Made by a program: the position numbers and the translations under genes
The notes under the pieces: model-generated
Database searches by the model: none
What the model was told of the DNA's origin: nothing
Seen by the model: the letters and a program-made list of their open reading frames with translations, nothing else
Shown: piece by piece, positions 7,292-16,840 of the stretch
Position numbering within the stretch: the stretch's first letter is position 1
How the letters are laid out: every line of letters starts with the position of its first letter
DNA from: Flavobacteriaceae bacterium
Lineage (GTDB): Bacteria; Bacteroidota; Bacteroidia; Flavobacteriales; Flavobacteriaceae
Reading direction: 5' to 3'
Assembly: GCA_947491985.1 (NCBI GenBank)
Contig: CANLLR010000001.1
Span: forward strand, 99,514-163,513
DNA length: 64,000 bases

Positions 7292-9574
7292 TTAAAACCA
7301 GTAACCAAAACTAAACCATAAATAGCCCTTCGGTAATTCGGGCGACCAAGAATATTTCAATTCGATAGGTCCCAATATGGTTTCAAATCCGTAACCTACT
7401 GCATAGCCTGAATACGTTGGTGCTGAAATCCAATCGGCCGAGCTGAACAGCTTGTTTTTGGCATTGGCATAATTGGCAGAAAAATTAATATGATGTTTCT
7501 TATAAAACTCAACATCGATGGTAGCCAGCGTTTTGATGTAACTATCGGCTGCAATACTGATAAAATCATAACCATAAAAATGTTTGAAATTGTTTATGGT
7601 ATTAAATCCATAACCTCCTAAAACGAAATCCATAAAATGAACACTCTCTTCACCTATTGCGGCTCCTGCTTCCGATTGAAATTTAAAGTTTAATCGTTTG
7701 AAAAATGTTCTTGTTATTCCTGCATCCAATTTAATTATGGTAAATCTATTAAACTGATTCGTATAATCTGTCGAATACAAAAACGATTGTACATCGCCAT
7801 TAAATGACCATCCTTTCTTAGGAAAGTATTTATTGTCATACGAATCGTATTTTAAATACCCGAAAGCACTTGCATAATCACTGTTTTCAAAAATAGGATT
7901 GTTGTTTTCTAATGTTTTTGATCGTATTTTAAGGTGTTTTAATTCTATTCCTGCACCGATAAGAAATTTTTGCACAAAAATAGTTTGCACGTAGGCTTGA
8001 TTGGTAAAGTCGGAAAAATCAATATTTAAGCTATTAATACCTAGTTGTGCGAATAAATCTCCATTGCTAAAATCGGTAGCAACATTGCGATTAAATTGAT
8101 TATATCGTGATTTAAACCCAAAGCTAAAATGATAGCCATTGTCAATATAATAATCGAGAGTGTACCTGAAATTATCTCCCAATCCTATATCTATGGACAA
8201 AACGTCATTTTTAAAAATAGATTTCTTTTGGGTTAAATTGATTAAAGCAGCGCTTTTATAAAGTCCGTCATAATGCAACCCAAACTTTAAAAACGTTCGT
8301 GTTGTATTTTCGGTTAAATTAATAACTAAGTCATCCTTACCATTATTTTCTTCCAAAGCATAGGAAATAGCACTGAAATTTTGTGTAGCGTTGAGATTGT
8401 TAATGCCATTTTTTAAATCTTCATACGTAATGGTTGATCCTTCTTTAAAATTCAATTTTCCAATAACATAGGATGAGGTATAATCTTTAATGTCATTAAC
8501 TAATATATAATTGATTTGGATGGTTTCGGTTTGCTTTTTTTTATGTTGGATTTTATATTGGTCTTTGTAGCCATACTGTTTTAGTTTTTCATACACGGTA
8601 AAAGCGGCTTCTTCCCCTTTTCGGACGATTTCTTTTCCATCGCTAAACGAAATAACCGTATAGCCAGAAATATCTGGTTTTAGATAAATCGTTGTTTTGG
8701 TGATTTTATCTTTCATGCTTTGAATCATCTCCAGATTGGTGATTTGTACCAGAATTCGCGTGGCATCTTTGAGCGAATTTCGATCTTTTAAATCGTCTTG
8801 AACATCGACACCAATAATAATATCGGCACCCATTTTTCTTACTTCTTCAACAGGATAATTATTTGTTACACCTCCGTCAACTAAGAGTTTTCCATCCATT
8901 TCGATAGGTGAAAAAAGTGTTGGAAATGCCGAACTTGCCAACAAAGCTTGAGGTAAAAAGCCTTTGTTTAAAACTACTTCTTCGCCTTTTTCGATGTCGG
9001 TGGCAATGCACACAAACGGAATGGGTAATTTATTAAAATCACGTGTGTGACGCACATTGTGTGTTAATTTGGTTAGCAAATTGTAATTATACATTCCTTT
9101 GGAAAGCGCAATGGGAATTCCGATGCTGAATTTTTTAAACGGCAATGAAAGAGCGTACAACTCATCATTTCGTTTTTCGTAAAAGCTTTTGGTAGTTCTA
9201 GGGATGTAATCTTGAAGCAGTTCGTCAAAATTGGTATCGGTAAAAATAGAGTCGATCTGTGCTGCGTTGTATCCTGATGAATACAACCCGCCTACAACCG
9301 CGCCCATACTTGTTCCGCCAATGTAATCAATTTTAACACCCGCTTGTTCAAGCACTTTTAAAACACCAATGTGAGCAAAGCCTTTGGCGCCGCCACCGCT
9401 TAAAACCAAACCGACTTTGGGACGTTTGATGGTATCTTGATTTTGTGAAAAGGAAGTAAAAGATAGTAACGAAAAGACAATAGGCAATAGGCAATAGGCA
9501 AAAGTGGAAATAGCCTTAAAGAGAAAATTCTTTTCTAATGGCTTTTGGCTAATGACTAATGGCTCTTTTTTCAC
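7292..9574 (-). CDS. patatin-like phospholipase with BamA-type outer-membrane barrel
   Basis: The product (about 760 residues) combines an N-terminal patatin lipase with a C-terminal barrel. Patatin motifs: oxyanion GGGAKGFAHIGVL, catalytic Ser in GTSMG, catalytic Asp in LVDGGVTNNYP. A POTRA-like segment follows (about residues 345-410), then a 16-strand surface-antigen barrel ending in Phe (SFGYWF), as expected for Bam insertion. Likely role: outer-membrane phospholipase or fused secretion protein. It lies 3 bases after uvrC. The only starts are a GTG at 9574 or rarer codons inside; the signal peptide region (AISTFAYCLLPIVFSLLSF) is encoded by repeated short words resembling intergenic repeats. 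Confidence 0.88.
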   Translation of the reverse strand: MKKEPLVISQKPLEKNFLFKAISTFAYCLLPIVFSLLSFTSFSQNQDTIKRPKVGLVLSGGGAKGFAHIGVLKVLEQAGVKIDYIGGTSMGAVVGGLYSSGYNAAQIDSIFTDTNFDELLQDYIPRTTKSFYEKRNDELYALSLPFKKFSIGIPIALSKGMYNYNLLTKLTHNVRHTRDFNKLPIPFVCIATDIEKGEEVVLNKGFLPQALLASSAFPTLFSPIEMDGKLLVDGGVTNNYPVEEVRKMGADIIIGVDVQDDLKDRNSLKDATRILVQITNLEMIQSMKDKITKTTIYLKPDISGYTVISFSDGKEIVRKGEEAAFTVYEKLKQYGYKDQYKIQHKKKQTETIQINYILVNDIKDYTSSYVIGKLNFKEGSTITYEDLKNGINNLNATQNFSAISYALEENNGKDDLVINLTENTTRTFLKFGLHYDGLYKSAALINLTQKKSIFKNDVLSIDIGLGDNFRYTLDYYIDNGYHFSFGFKSRYNQFNRNVATDFSNGDLFAQLGINSLNIDFSDFTNQAYVQTIFVQKFLIGAGIELKHLKIRSKTLENNNPIFENSDYASAFGYLKYDSYDNKYFPKKGWSFNGDVQSFLYSTDYTNQFNRFTIIKLDAGITRTFFKRLNFKFQSEAGAAIGEESVHFMDFVLGGYGFNTINNFKHFYGYDFISIAADSYIKTLATIDVEFYKKHHINFSANYANAKNKLFSSADWISAPTYSGYAVGYGFETILGPIELKYSWSPELPKGYLWFSFGYWF

Positions 9575-9577
9575 TTG

Positions 9578-11371
9578 CTATTCTTTTTTGTAAAATTCGG
9601 AAATTTTTTTGGCTTTAGCTACACCAATTAGGTCAGAAATTTCTTTTTCAGTAGCTAATTTCAATCTTTTTACACTTTTGAAATGTTTTATTAACGTGAG
9701 CATGGTTTTTTCACCAATTCCTGGAATGGTTTCTACGGAAGAATTGAGTGCCGCTTTGCTTCGTTTATCACGATGAAACGTAATTCCGAATCGATGTGCC
9801 TCGTTACGTAATTGCTGAATGATTTTAAGGGTTTCCGATTTTTTGTCGAGGTACAACGGCACCGAATCTTCGGGATAAAATAACTCTTCCAATCGTTTGG
9901 CAATGCCGATAATGGCTATTTTTCCGCGCAAACCCAAATCATCGATGCTTTTCAAAGCAGACGACAATTGGCCTTTTCCTCCGTCAATTATAATGAGCTG
10001 AGGCAAAGGTTGATTTTCGTCTAAAAGGCGTTTGTATCTTCGGCACACCACTTCTTCCATAGAAGCAAAATCGTTAGGCCCTTCGACCGTTTTTATATTA
10101 AAATGACGGTAATCTTTTTTGCTGGCTTTTCCGTCTTTAAAAACCACACAAGCCGCAACGGGATTCGTGCCCTGAATGTTGGAATTATCAAAACACTCTA
10201 TGTGACGTGGCTCGGTGGAAAGGCGTAAATCTTTTTGCATTTGCGCCATAATTCGATTGGTGTGCCGCTCTGGATCGACAATTTGAATTTGTTTCAATTG
10301 ATCCATACGGTAGTATTTGGCATTGCGCTCGGAGAGTTCTAAAATTTGCTTTTTATCGCCCAATTGAGGGACCGTAATTTTAATTTTATCACCAAAATCT
10401 AATACAAACGGCAAAATAATTTCTCTGGTGGTTAAGTGAAAACGTTCGCGAAGTTCGACCACGGCGAGTTCGAGTAATTCTTCATCCGTTTCGTCTAGTT
10501 TTTTCTTAAGTTCTAAAGTATACGACCGAATAATAGCACCGTGGGCAATTTGCAGAAAATTGACGTAGGCCATGGTTTCGTCTGAAATGATAGAAAACAC
10601 ATCGATGTTGGAAATTTTAGGGTTTAAAATAGTCGATCGCGATTGATAATTTTGTAAAACGTCTATTTTTTCTTTTATAATTTGAGCTTCTTCAAACTGC
10701 ATGTTGACCGCCAGTTCTTGCATTTTGTTTTTGAATTCTTTGACGCTTTCTTTAAAATTTCCTTTTAAAATTTCGCGTATGGCATCGACTTGTTTTTGGT
10801 AATTTTCTAACGTTTCATAACCTTCGCAACCGCCTTTGCAATTTCCAATGTGGAATTCCAAACACACTTTGTATTTGTGACTTTGGATGTTGACCTCGCT
10901 TAAATCATAATTACAAGTGCGCAACGGATACAATTCTTTAATCAAATCCATAATGGTATGCACGGTTTTAAAACTAGTATACGGCCCAAAATATTCGGAG
11001 CCGTCTTTGATCATTTTTCGCGTGGGAAAAATTCGAGAATACGGTTCTTTTTTAATGCAAATCCACGGATAGGTTTTATCATCACGCAACATCACATTAT
11101 AACGTGGTTGCAATTTTTTGATTAAGTTATTTTCGAGTAACAATGCATCTTGTTCCGACGTAACTACAATGTGTTTGATTTCGACAATTTTGCGAACCAG
11201 CACGCTGGTTTTGGCATTGTCATGGATTTTATTGAAGTAGGAACTGACACGTTTTTTTAGGTTTTTGGCCTTTCCTACGTAGAGAATTTTCCCTTCTATA
11301 TCATAATACTGATACACGCCCGGATTATCTGGGAGTGTTTGTATTTGAAGTTCTAGTGAAGGTTGGTTCAT
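9578..11371 (-). CDS. uvrC: excinuclease ABC subunit C
   Basis: Makes the dual incisions of nucleotide excision repair together with UvrAB. The 597-residue product has the GIY-YIG nuclease domain at the N-terminus (PGVYQYYDIEGKILYVGKAK), a UVR motif around ELAVNMQFEEAQIIKEKI (about residue 215), the UvrC RNase H-like nuclease domain (IECFDNSNIQGTNPVAACVV; IIDGGKGQL) and C-terminal helix-hairpin-helix motifs (VETIPGIGEKTMLTLIKHF). Length is normal. It is followed after 3 bases by the patatin gene. Confidence 0.97.
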   Translation of the reverse strand: MNQPSLELQIQTLPDNPGVYQYYDIEGKILYVGKAKNLKKRVSSYFNKIHDNAKTSVLVRKIVEIKHIVVTSEQDALLLENNLIKKLQPRYNVMLRDDKTYPWICIKKEPYSRIFPTRKMIKDGSEYFGPYTSFKTVHTIMDLIKELYPLRTCNYDLSEVNIQSHKYKVCLEFHIGNCKGGCEGYETLENYQKQVDAIREILKGNFKESVKEFKNKMQELAVNMQFEEAQIIKEKIDVLQNYQSRSTILNPKISNIDVFSIISDETMAYVNFLQIAHGAIIRSYTLELKKKLDETDEELLELAVVELRERFHLTTREIILPFVLDFGDKIKITVPQLGDKKQILELSERNAKYYRMDQLKQIQIVDPERHTNRIMAQMQKDLRLSTEPRHIECFDNSNIQGTNPVAACVVFKDGKASKKDYRHFNIKTVEGPNDFASMEEVVCRRYKRLLDENQPLPQLIIIDGGKGQLSSALKSIDDLGLRGKIAIIGIAKRLEELFYPEDSVPLYLDKKSETLKIIQQLRNEAHRFGITFHRDKRSKAALNSSVETIPGIGEKTMLTLIKHFKSVKRLKLATEKEISDLIGVAKAKKISEFYKKE

Positions 11372-11396
11372 TGTTATTGACTTCGTCTAATTATTG

Positions 11397-11507
11397 CACA
11401 GAATTTCTCAGAGATTTTAAGGTGATTCACAGTGTATCCCTATTTTATCCTAGTAAAAATTCTATCTCAGTGTATCTCTGTGCTTGCTTTGTATATCTCT
11501 GTGTAAT
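11397..11507. repeat. inverted short-word spacer (word CACAGAGAT)
   Basis: Left arm CACAGAATTTCTCAGAGATT and right arm containing TCTCTGTG twice, inverted relative to the left, around a degenerate middle. It occupies the divergent uvrC/folate-cyclo-ligase spacer. Same design as the other word spacers in this window, but with its own word. Confidence 0.5.
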
Positions 11508-11581
11508 AGTAACCATTATATAAAACAAATTTAACCATAAAATGGTACATAAAACAAATTCGATTTTTTTACTTTTACACT

Positions 11582-12145
11582 ATGAATAAAAAGGAAGCGC
11601 GACAAAAATACAAAGCTGCAAGGCAAACACTTTCTGCTGAAGAAATTGAGGCAAAAAGTTTAGCCATTGCGAATCAATTATTAGTGTTGGATATTTGGAA
11701 AAACACCTATTTTCATTTGTTTTTACCAATGGAGCAACAGAAGGAAGTCGACACCGAATTTATACTACAAATTTTAGCAGGGAAAGACAAAGAGGTTGTG
11801 ATTGCTAGAAGTGATTTTCAATACTTAAAAATGACTCATTTTCTGCTTACAGACAACAGTAAATTTAGCGTCAATGATTACGGAATTCCTGAGCCAGTTG
11901 ATGGTTTAGAAGTTCCTGTTACTAAAATAGATGTAGTGTTTGTGCCACTTTTGGCGTATGATATTCAAGGAAACCGAGTAGGTTATGGTAAAGGATTTTA
12001 CGATATTTTTTTATCCGAATGTAAGCCCGAAACAGTAAAAATTGGATTGTCGTTTTTTGAACCTGAAGTAGTGATTTCAAATGTTTCTCCAACAGATATT
12101 CGTTTGGATTATTGTATATCTCCAGAAAGGATTTTTATTTTTTAG
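11582..12145 (+). CDS. 5-formyltetrahydrofolate cyclo-ligase
   Basis: ATP-dependent conversion of 5-formyl-THF to 5,10-methenyl-THF; cytoplasmic. The 187-residue length is normal. Signatures: N-terminal KKEARQKYKAARQTLS, the substrate-site VFVPLLAYDIQGNRVGYGKGFYDIFL, and the closing IRLDYCISPERIF. It is divergent from uvrC and its stop overlaps the lspA stop on the other strand by 4 bases (tail-to-tail). Confidence 0.93.
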   Translation: MNKKEARQKYKAARQTLSAEEIEAKSLAIANQLLVLDIWKNTYFHLFLPMEQQKEVDTEFILQILAGKDKEVVIARSDFQYLKMTHFLLTDNSKFSVNDYGIPEPVDGLEVPVTKIDVVFVPLLAYDIQGNRVGYGKGFYDIFLSECKPETVKIGLSFFEPEVVISNVSPTDIRLDYCISPERIFIF

Positions 12146-12777
12146 TCGAGTTTATCGTGAAAAACGCGTGAGATGCTATTTTTAGGTAAGGTAAAAGCTC
12201 TTTTATTAAAAACGATTAGAATTCCAACACCTGTAGAAATAGCGAAATCGGCTACATTAAAAATAGCGTTAAAAAAACGAAAGTGATTGCCACCCCAAAA
12301 AGGCAACCAACTCGGTAAATTGCCTTTCCAAATAGGAAAATAAAACATATCGACTACTTTTCCGTGAAATAAAGTGCCGTAAGGATCATCTGAAAACAAT
12401 TTCGCCAATTGGTACTCACTGTGATTAAAAAGTACTCCGTAAAAAACCGAGTCAATAATATTACCTAAAGCGCCCGAAAAAATTAAGGCAATGGCCGTAA
12501 TTAAAAAATTAGAACGTTCTTTTTGTATTGCATCATAAAGCCAATAGCCAATTCCGAAGACGGCTAGAATTCGAAAAATCGTTAAAATCAATTTTCCGTA
12601 TTCACCTGGAATAACTGCTCCCCAAGCCATGCCTTCGTTTTCGATAAAAACCAATTGGAACCACGATAAAACGTCTACTGATTCGTTAAGAACAAAATTC
12701 GTTTTTACGTATACTTTTGAAAACTGATCCACAAGTAAGATGATGAATATTAGAAAAGTAGCGTGCCTTAGTTTCAT
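12142..12777 (-). CDS. lspA: lipoprotein signal peptidase (signal peptidase II)
   Basis: Inner-membrane aspartyl protease that removes the signal peptide of diacylglyceryl-prolipoproteins. Four hydrophobic segments are visible; catalytic Asp residues lie in GNIIDSVFYG and FNVADFAISTGVG. At about 211 residues it is longer than the E. coli enzyme (164) because of an insertion after GNIID (about residues 110-150), common in this phylum. The open frame extends 8 codons further to a TTG, but ATG at 12777 (MKLRHATFLIFI) is preferred. Its own -7 box is at 12827-12834, after the DksA-like gene terminator. Confidence 0.93.
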   Translation of the reverse strand: MKLRHATFLIFIILLVDQFSKVYVKTNFVLNESVDVLSWFQLVFIENEGMAWGAVIPGEYGKLILTIFRILAVFGIGYWLYDAIQKERSNFLITAIALIFSGALGNIIDSVFYGVLFNHSEYQLAKLFSDDPYGTLFHGKVVDMFYFPIWKGNLPSWLPFWGGNHFRFFNAIFNVADFAISTGVGILIVFNKRAFTLPKNSISRVFHDKLD

Positions 12778-12826
12778 TTTTTTTAATTTAACTTCGTTCA
12801 ATTCGGACCTAGGCCTCGGGTGTGTG

Positions 12827-12834
12827 CAAAAATA
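12827..12834 (-). promoter_or_regulatory. -7 promoter box for lspA
   Basis: Minus strand TATTTTTG, exact TAnnTTTG, immediately after the terminator at 12843-12870. Predicted start about 12820. Confidence 0.5.
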
Positions 12835-12842
12835 GTATTATT

Positions 12843-12870
12843 TTAAAAAAAACGCTCCAAAAGGAGCGTT
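12843..12870 (-). terminator. terminator after the DksA-like gene
   Basis: Minus strand AACGCTCC / GGAGCGTT with a TTTT loop, perfect 8-bp stem, followed by a run of T. It ends the ileS-dksA-like transcript. Confidence 0.8.
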
Positions 12871-12892
12871 AATTTCTTTATGTAGCGAAACG

Positions 12893-13273
12893 TTATCTTT
12901 GCATGTTTTTTGCCTCGATACTCATCGTAGCGTGTGGTACGATTTTTAGTCGTTCTTTGCTGATTAGTTTTCCTGTAACTTTACACATGCCGTACGTTTT
13001 ATTCTCTACACGGAAAAGTGCATTTTTCAAATCGCGAATAAATTTTTCTTGACGAATGGCCAATTGCGAATTCGCTTCTTTGCTCATCGTTTCGCTACCT
13101 TCTTCAAAAGCTTTGAAAGTGGGCGACGTATCGTCGGTTCCGTTGTTTAAGTCGTTCATGTACGCGCTTTTAATCAATTCTAAATCGATTTGTGCTTTTT
13201 CAATTTTACTTAGTATAATTTCTTTGAACTCTGCTAAATCAGCGTCTGAGTATCTTGTTTTTTCATCAACCAT
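12893..13273 (-). CDS. TraR/DksA-family protein without the zinc cysteines
   Basis: A 126-residue coiled-coil protein of the DksA/TraR family, which binds RNA polymerase through the secondary channel. A long helical N-terminal part (residues about 8-95) is followed by the globular motif YGMCKVTGKLISKERLKIVPHATMS. The classical domain has four zinc Cys; here only one Cys remains. Flavobacterial homologues of this type are common, so the loss is probably family-level. It begins 7 bases after the ileS stop, in the same operon, and is followed by a strong terminator. Confidence 0.88.
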   Translation of the reverse strand: MVDEKTRYSDADLAEFKEIILSKIEKAQIDLELIKSAYMNDLNNGTDDTSPTFKAFEEGSETMSKEANSQLAIRQEKFIRDLKNALFRVENKTYGMCKVTGKLISKERLKIVPHATMSIEAKNMQR

Positions 13274-13280
13274 CTTTTCT

Positions 13281-16200
13281 TTATTTTGTAATTACTATTT
13301 TTGTTTGTATGTCGTCAAATTCGATTGCTGTACCATTTTCTAAAGCATCTACAAAAACCAATGTTTCAGTCAATGTTTCGTCTTTAATATAAGCCACATT
13401 GTTGGTAATCGCTTCTTCTAGTTCGCCACTTCGCAGCATTTGAACGTGTATTTTATCGGTAACATCAAAACCCGAATCTTTTCGAATGTTTTGAATCCGA
13501 TTGACCAATTCTCTTGCCATTCCTTCTTGTTTTAATTCAGGTGAAATTGTGATGTCTAGCGCTACAGTAACTCCGTTTGCATTTGCAACTAACCAACCTG
13601 GAATATCTTGAGAAGAAATTTCTACGTCTTCGGATGTTAAAGTTATACTTTTTCCTGAAATGGCAAGTGTTAAAGTGCCTTTAACGTCCAACTCATTTAT
13701 TTGTTCTGGTGATAATGCTTGTATCTCTTTGGAAATCAGATTCATATCCTTTCCAAAACGAGGTCCAAGTGCCTTAAAATTAGGTTTAATTTGCTTCACT
13801 AATACGCCCGAAGCATCGTCTAAAAGTTCAATTTCTTTTACGTTAACTTCGGCTTTTATTAGGTCGGAAACTGCCTCGATTTCAGCACGTTGATTATCGT
13901 CAAGTATAGGAATCATAACCTTTTGCAACGGTTGACGTACTTTGATCATTTCCTTTTTTCTAAGGGATAAAACCAATGACGAAACTGTCTGTGCTTTCAT
14001 CATTTTACTCTCGAGCGATTTATCAACAAAGTTTTCAACCGAAACAGGGAATTTTGCCAAGTGAACACTAGTAAAAGTCTCACTTCCCGTCGCATTTACC
14101 AAATCAGTATATAACTTGTCCATGAAAAATGGCGCTATCGGAGCTGCTAATTTTGACACCGTTAACAAACAAGTGTACAGCGTTTGGTAAGCAGCAATTT
14201 TATCCGTTCCGTATTCGCCTTTCCAAAAACGTCTTCTGCACAAACGAACGTACCAATTGCTCAAATTTTCTTGTACAAAATCGGATATTGCTCGTGCTGC
14301 TTTGGTAGGTTCGTAATCGGCATACGCTTCGTCTACTATTTTTATCAAAGTGTGCAATTCAGATAAAATCCAACGGTCAATTTCTGGTCGTTCGTGTAAC
14401 GGAATTTCATCTTCCGAATAATTAAAATTATCAATATTGGCATACAACGAAAAGAACGAATACGTATTGTACAACGTTCCAAAAAACTTTCGTCGTACCT
14501 CAGCTACGCCTTCGATATCATACTTTAAATTGTCCCACGGATTGGCATTGGAAATCATGTACCAGCGCGTCGCATCGGGACCGTATTCGGCAATGGTTTC
14601 AAAAGGATCGGTGGCGTTTCCGAGACGTTTGGACATTTTTTGTCCGTTTTTGTCTAAAACTAATCCGTTAGAAACTACATTTTTGTAAGCAATTTTATCA
14701 AATACTAAGGTTCCAATCGCATGCAACGTATAAAACCAACCGCGCGTTTGATCGACACCTTCGGCAATAAAATCGGCTGGAAAATCTTTATTCTCGTCGA
14801 TTTTGTCTTTGTTCTCAAACGGATAATGCCATTGTGCATAAGGCATGGCGCCGCTATCAAACCAAACGTCAATCAAATCGCTTTCGCGTTTCATTGGTTT
14901 TCCTGATGCCGAGACTAGCGTAATCGCATCGACAACATTTTTATGTAAATCAACCAAATTATAGTTTTCTTCACTCATGTTTCCTACTTCAAAACCTTGA
15001 AACGGATTTTCCTCTTGGAAACCTGCCGCCATTGCTTTTTCAATTTCAGAATATAATTCTTCAACTGAACCAATTAAGATTTCTTCAGTTCCGTCTTCAG
15101 TGCGCCAAATAGGCAACGGAATCCCCCAAAAACGAGAACGCGATAAATTCCAGTCGTTGGCATTTTTTAGCCAATTTCCGAAACGTCCTTCACCTGTTGC
15201 TTTTGGTTTCCAGTTGATGGTTTCGTTAAGGTCGAACATTCGGTCTTTTATTTCGGTTACTTTGATGAACCAAGAATCTAATGGATAATATAAAAGCGGT
15301 TCGTCTGTACGCCAGCTGTGTGGATAACTGTGGACGTATTTTTCGACTTTAAACGCTTTATTTTCTTCTTTTAATTGGATGGCGATTTCAACATCAGCAG
15401 AACGCTCTGGCGCTTGTCCGGCTTCGTAATATTCATTTTTTACATATTTACCCGACAAACCACCCAAACCATGAATGAATTTTCCTTGTAAATCAACCAA
15501 AGGCACTGGATTTCCATTGGAGTCTAAAACCAACATTGGCGGTACTTCTGGTGAAGCCTCTTTGGCTACTTTTGCATCATCGGCTCCAAAAGTTGGTGCT
15601 GTGTGTACAATTCCGGTTCCGTCTTCAGTGGTTACGAAATCACCCGAAATTACTCGGAACGCATCCTCTGGATTTTGATACGGAAGCGTGAGTGGCATTA
15701 ATTGCTCGTAACGAATTCCGACTAAATCTATTCCCTTACATTCATTTAAAACTTTAAATGGAATATTTTTATCTCCTGCTTTGAAATTTTCAAAATCAGC
15801 TGCTTCTGAACTTTCAAAAAACCCTTTTCCAAATTGTTTTCCGACTAAATTTTTAGCCAAAATCACCTTGACAGGATGAAACGTATACTGATTGAAGGTC
15901 TGTACTAAAACGTAATCGATTTTGGGTCCGACTGTTAATGCAGTATTAGAAGGCAACGTCCATGGTGTTGTTGTCCATGCTAAAATGTGAATGTTGCCAA
16001 AATCTTGTAAAAATTCGGGTACGGTTTCCCTTTTTGTTTTGAATTGTGCTACGACAGTAGTATCAGTTACATCGCGGTAACTTCCTGGTTGATTCACTTC
16101 ATGCGAAGACAATCCTGTACCTGCTTTTGGTGAATACGGTTGGATGGTGTAGCCTTTGTACAACAAATCTTTGTTGTAAATTTGTTTCAATAGCCACCAA

Positions 16201-16682
16201 ACGCTTTCCATGTATTTGGACTTGTAGGTGACGTACGGATCTTCCATGTCGACCCAATAGCCCATTTTTTCGGTAAGGTCGTTCCACACATCAGTGTAAC
16301 GCATTACGGTTTTTTTACAAGCTTCGTTGTATTCTTCAATGGAAATGGTTTTTCCGATGTCTTCTTTTGTAATTCCGAGCACTGCTTCCGTACCTAATTC
16401 AACGGGCAAACCATGAGTATCCCATCCAGCTTTTCGCTTCACTTGAAATCCTTTTTGTGTTTTATAACGACAAAAAATATCTTTAATAGCACGCGCCATT
16501 ACGTGATGAATTCCAGGCAAACCATTCGCAGAGGGGGGGCCTTCAAAAAATACGAAAGGTGTAGCGCCTTCGCGGGATGTTACGCTTTGTTCAAATATGT
16601 GGTTTTTTTTCCAAAATTCAAGTACTTCAGAGGCTACCGTTGGTAGGTCAAGTCCTTTATATTCAGTAAATTTTGTGCTCAT
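13281..16682 (-). CDS. ileS: isoleucine--tRNA ligase
   Basis: Class I aminoacyl-tRNA synthetase charging tRNA-Ile. The product is 1133 residues from MSTKFTEYKGLDLP. Signatures: PSANGLPGIHHVMARAIKD (HIGH-equivalent), GWDTHGLPVE, editing-domain AWTTTPWTLPSNTAL, and KNGQKMSKRLGN (KMSKS). No C-terminal Cys zinc site is apparent; the length and motifs suit the eukaryote-like IleS type of Bacteroidota. The open frame extends 23 codons upstream, but that part is the AAAGTCG word repeat and covers a probable -7 box (16708-16715), so it is not coding. Cotranscribed with the DksA-like gene. Confidence 0.97.
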   Translation of the reverse strand: MSTKFTEYKGLDLPTVASEVLEFWKKNHIFEQSVTSREGATPFVFFEGPPSANGLPGIHHVMARAIKDIFCRYKTQKGFQVKRKAGWDTHGLPVELGTEAVLGITKEDIGKTISIEEYNEACKKTVMRYTDVWNDLTEKMGYWVDMEDPYVTYKSKYMESVWWLLKQIYNKDLLYKGYTIQPYSPKAGTGLSSHEVNQPGSYRDVTDTTVVAQFKTKRETVPEFLQDFGNIHILAWTTTPWTLPSNTALTVGPKIDYVLVQTFNQYTFHPVKVILAKNLVGKQFGKGFFESSEAADFENFKAGDKNIPFKVLNECKGIDLVGIRYEQLMPLTLPYQNPEDAFRVISGDFVTTEDGTGIVHTAPTFGADDAKVAKEASPEVPPMLVLDSNGNPVPLVDLQGKFIHGLGGLSGKYVKNEYYEAGQAPERSADVEIAIQLKEENKAFKVEKYVHSYPHSWRTDEPLLYYPLDSWFIKVTEIKDRMFDLNETINWKPKATGEGRFGNWLKNANDWNLSRSRFWGIPLPIWRTEDGTEEILIGSVEELYSEIEKAMAAGFQEENPFQGFEVGNMSEENYNLVDLHKNVVDAITLVSASGKPMKRESDLIDVWFDSGAMPYAQWHYPFENKDKIDENKDFPADFIAEGVDQTRGWFYTLHAIGTLVFDKIAYKNVVSNGLVLDKNGQKMSKRLGNATDPFETIAEYGPDATRWYMISNANPWDNLKYDIEGVAEVRRKFFGTLYNTYSFFSLYANIDNFNYSEDEIPLHERPEIDRWILSELHTLIKIVDEAYADYEPTKAARAISDFVQENLSNWYVRLCRRRFWKGEYGTDKIAAYQTLYTCLLTVSKLAAPIAPFFMDKLYTDLVNATGSETFTSVHLAKFPVSVENFVDKSLESKMMKAQTVSSLVLSLRKKEMIKVRQPLQKVMIPILDDNQRAEIEAVSDLIKAEVNVKEIELLDDASGVLVKQIKPNFKALGPRFGKDMNLISKEIQALSPEQINELDVKGTLTLAISGKSITLTSEDVEISSQDIPGWLVANANGVTVALDITISPELKQEGMARELVNRIQNIRKDSGFDVTDKIHVQMLRSGELEEAITNNVAYIKDETLTETLVFVDALENGTAIEFDDIQTKIVITK

Positions 16683-16707
16683 TTTGTCGTTTTGTGAAAT
16701 CAATTTG

Positions 16708-16715
16708 CGAAAGTA
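16708..16715 (-). promoter_or_regulatory. probable -7 promoter box for ileS
   Basis: Minus strand TACTTTCG, one mismatch to TAnnTTTG, predicted start about 16701 and a 19-base leader to the ATG at 16682. Confidence 0.35.
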
Positions 16716-16724
16716 GTAAAATTT

Positions 16725-16840
16725 AGTCGAAAGTCGAAAGTCGAAAGTCAAAAGTCTTAAGATAAAAAGTGAAAATAATTGAAACCAAAACTGTTTATTA
16801 GATTGTTCTTTTAGACTTTACAACTTTACACTTTATGACT
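16725..16840. repeat. inverted short-word spacer (word AAAGTCG)
   Basis: Left arm is four tandem copies of AGTCGAA/AGTCAAA (16725-16756); right arm is the inverse, GACTTTACAACTTTACACTT and onward (16814-16840), touching the recO stop. A 57-base A/T-rich middle separates them. It lies between recO and ileS (both minus strand). Confidence 0.6.

Noticed and set aside
16683..16751. N-terminal extension of ileS
   Set aside because: Falls in the tandem AAAGTCG word repeat and over a probable -7 box; the ATG at 16682 gives the usual synthetase start.
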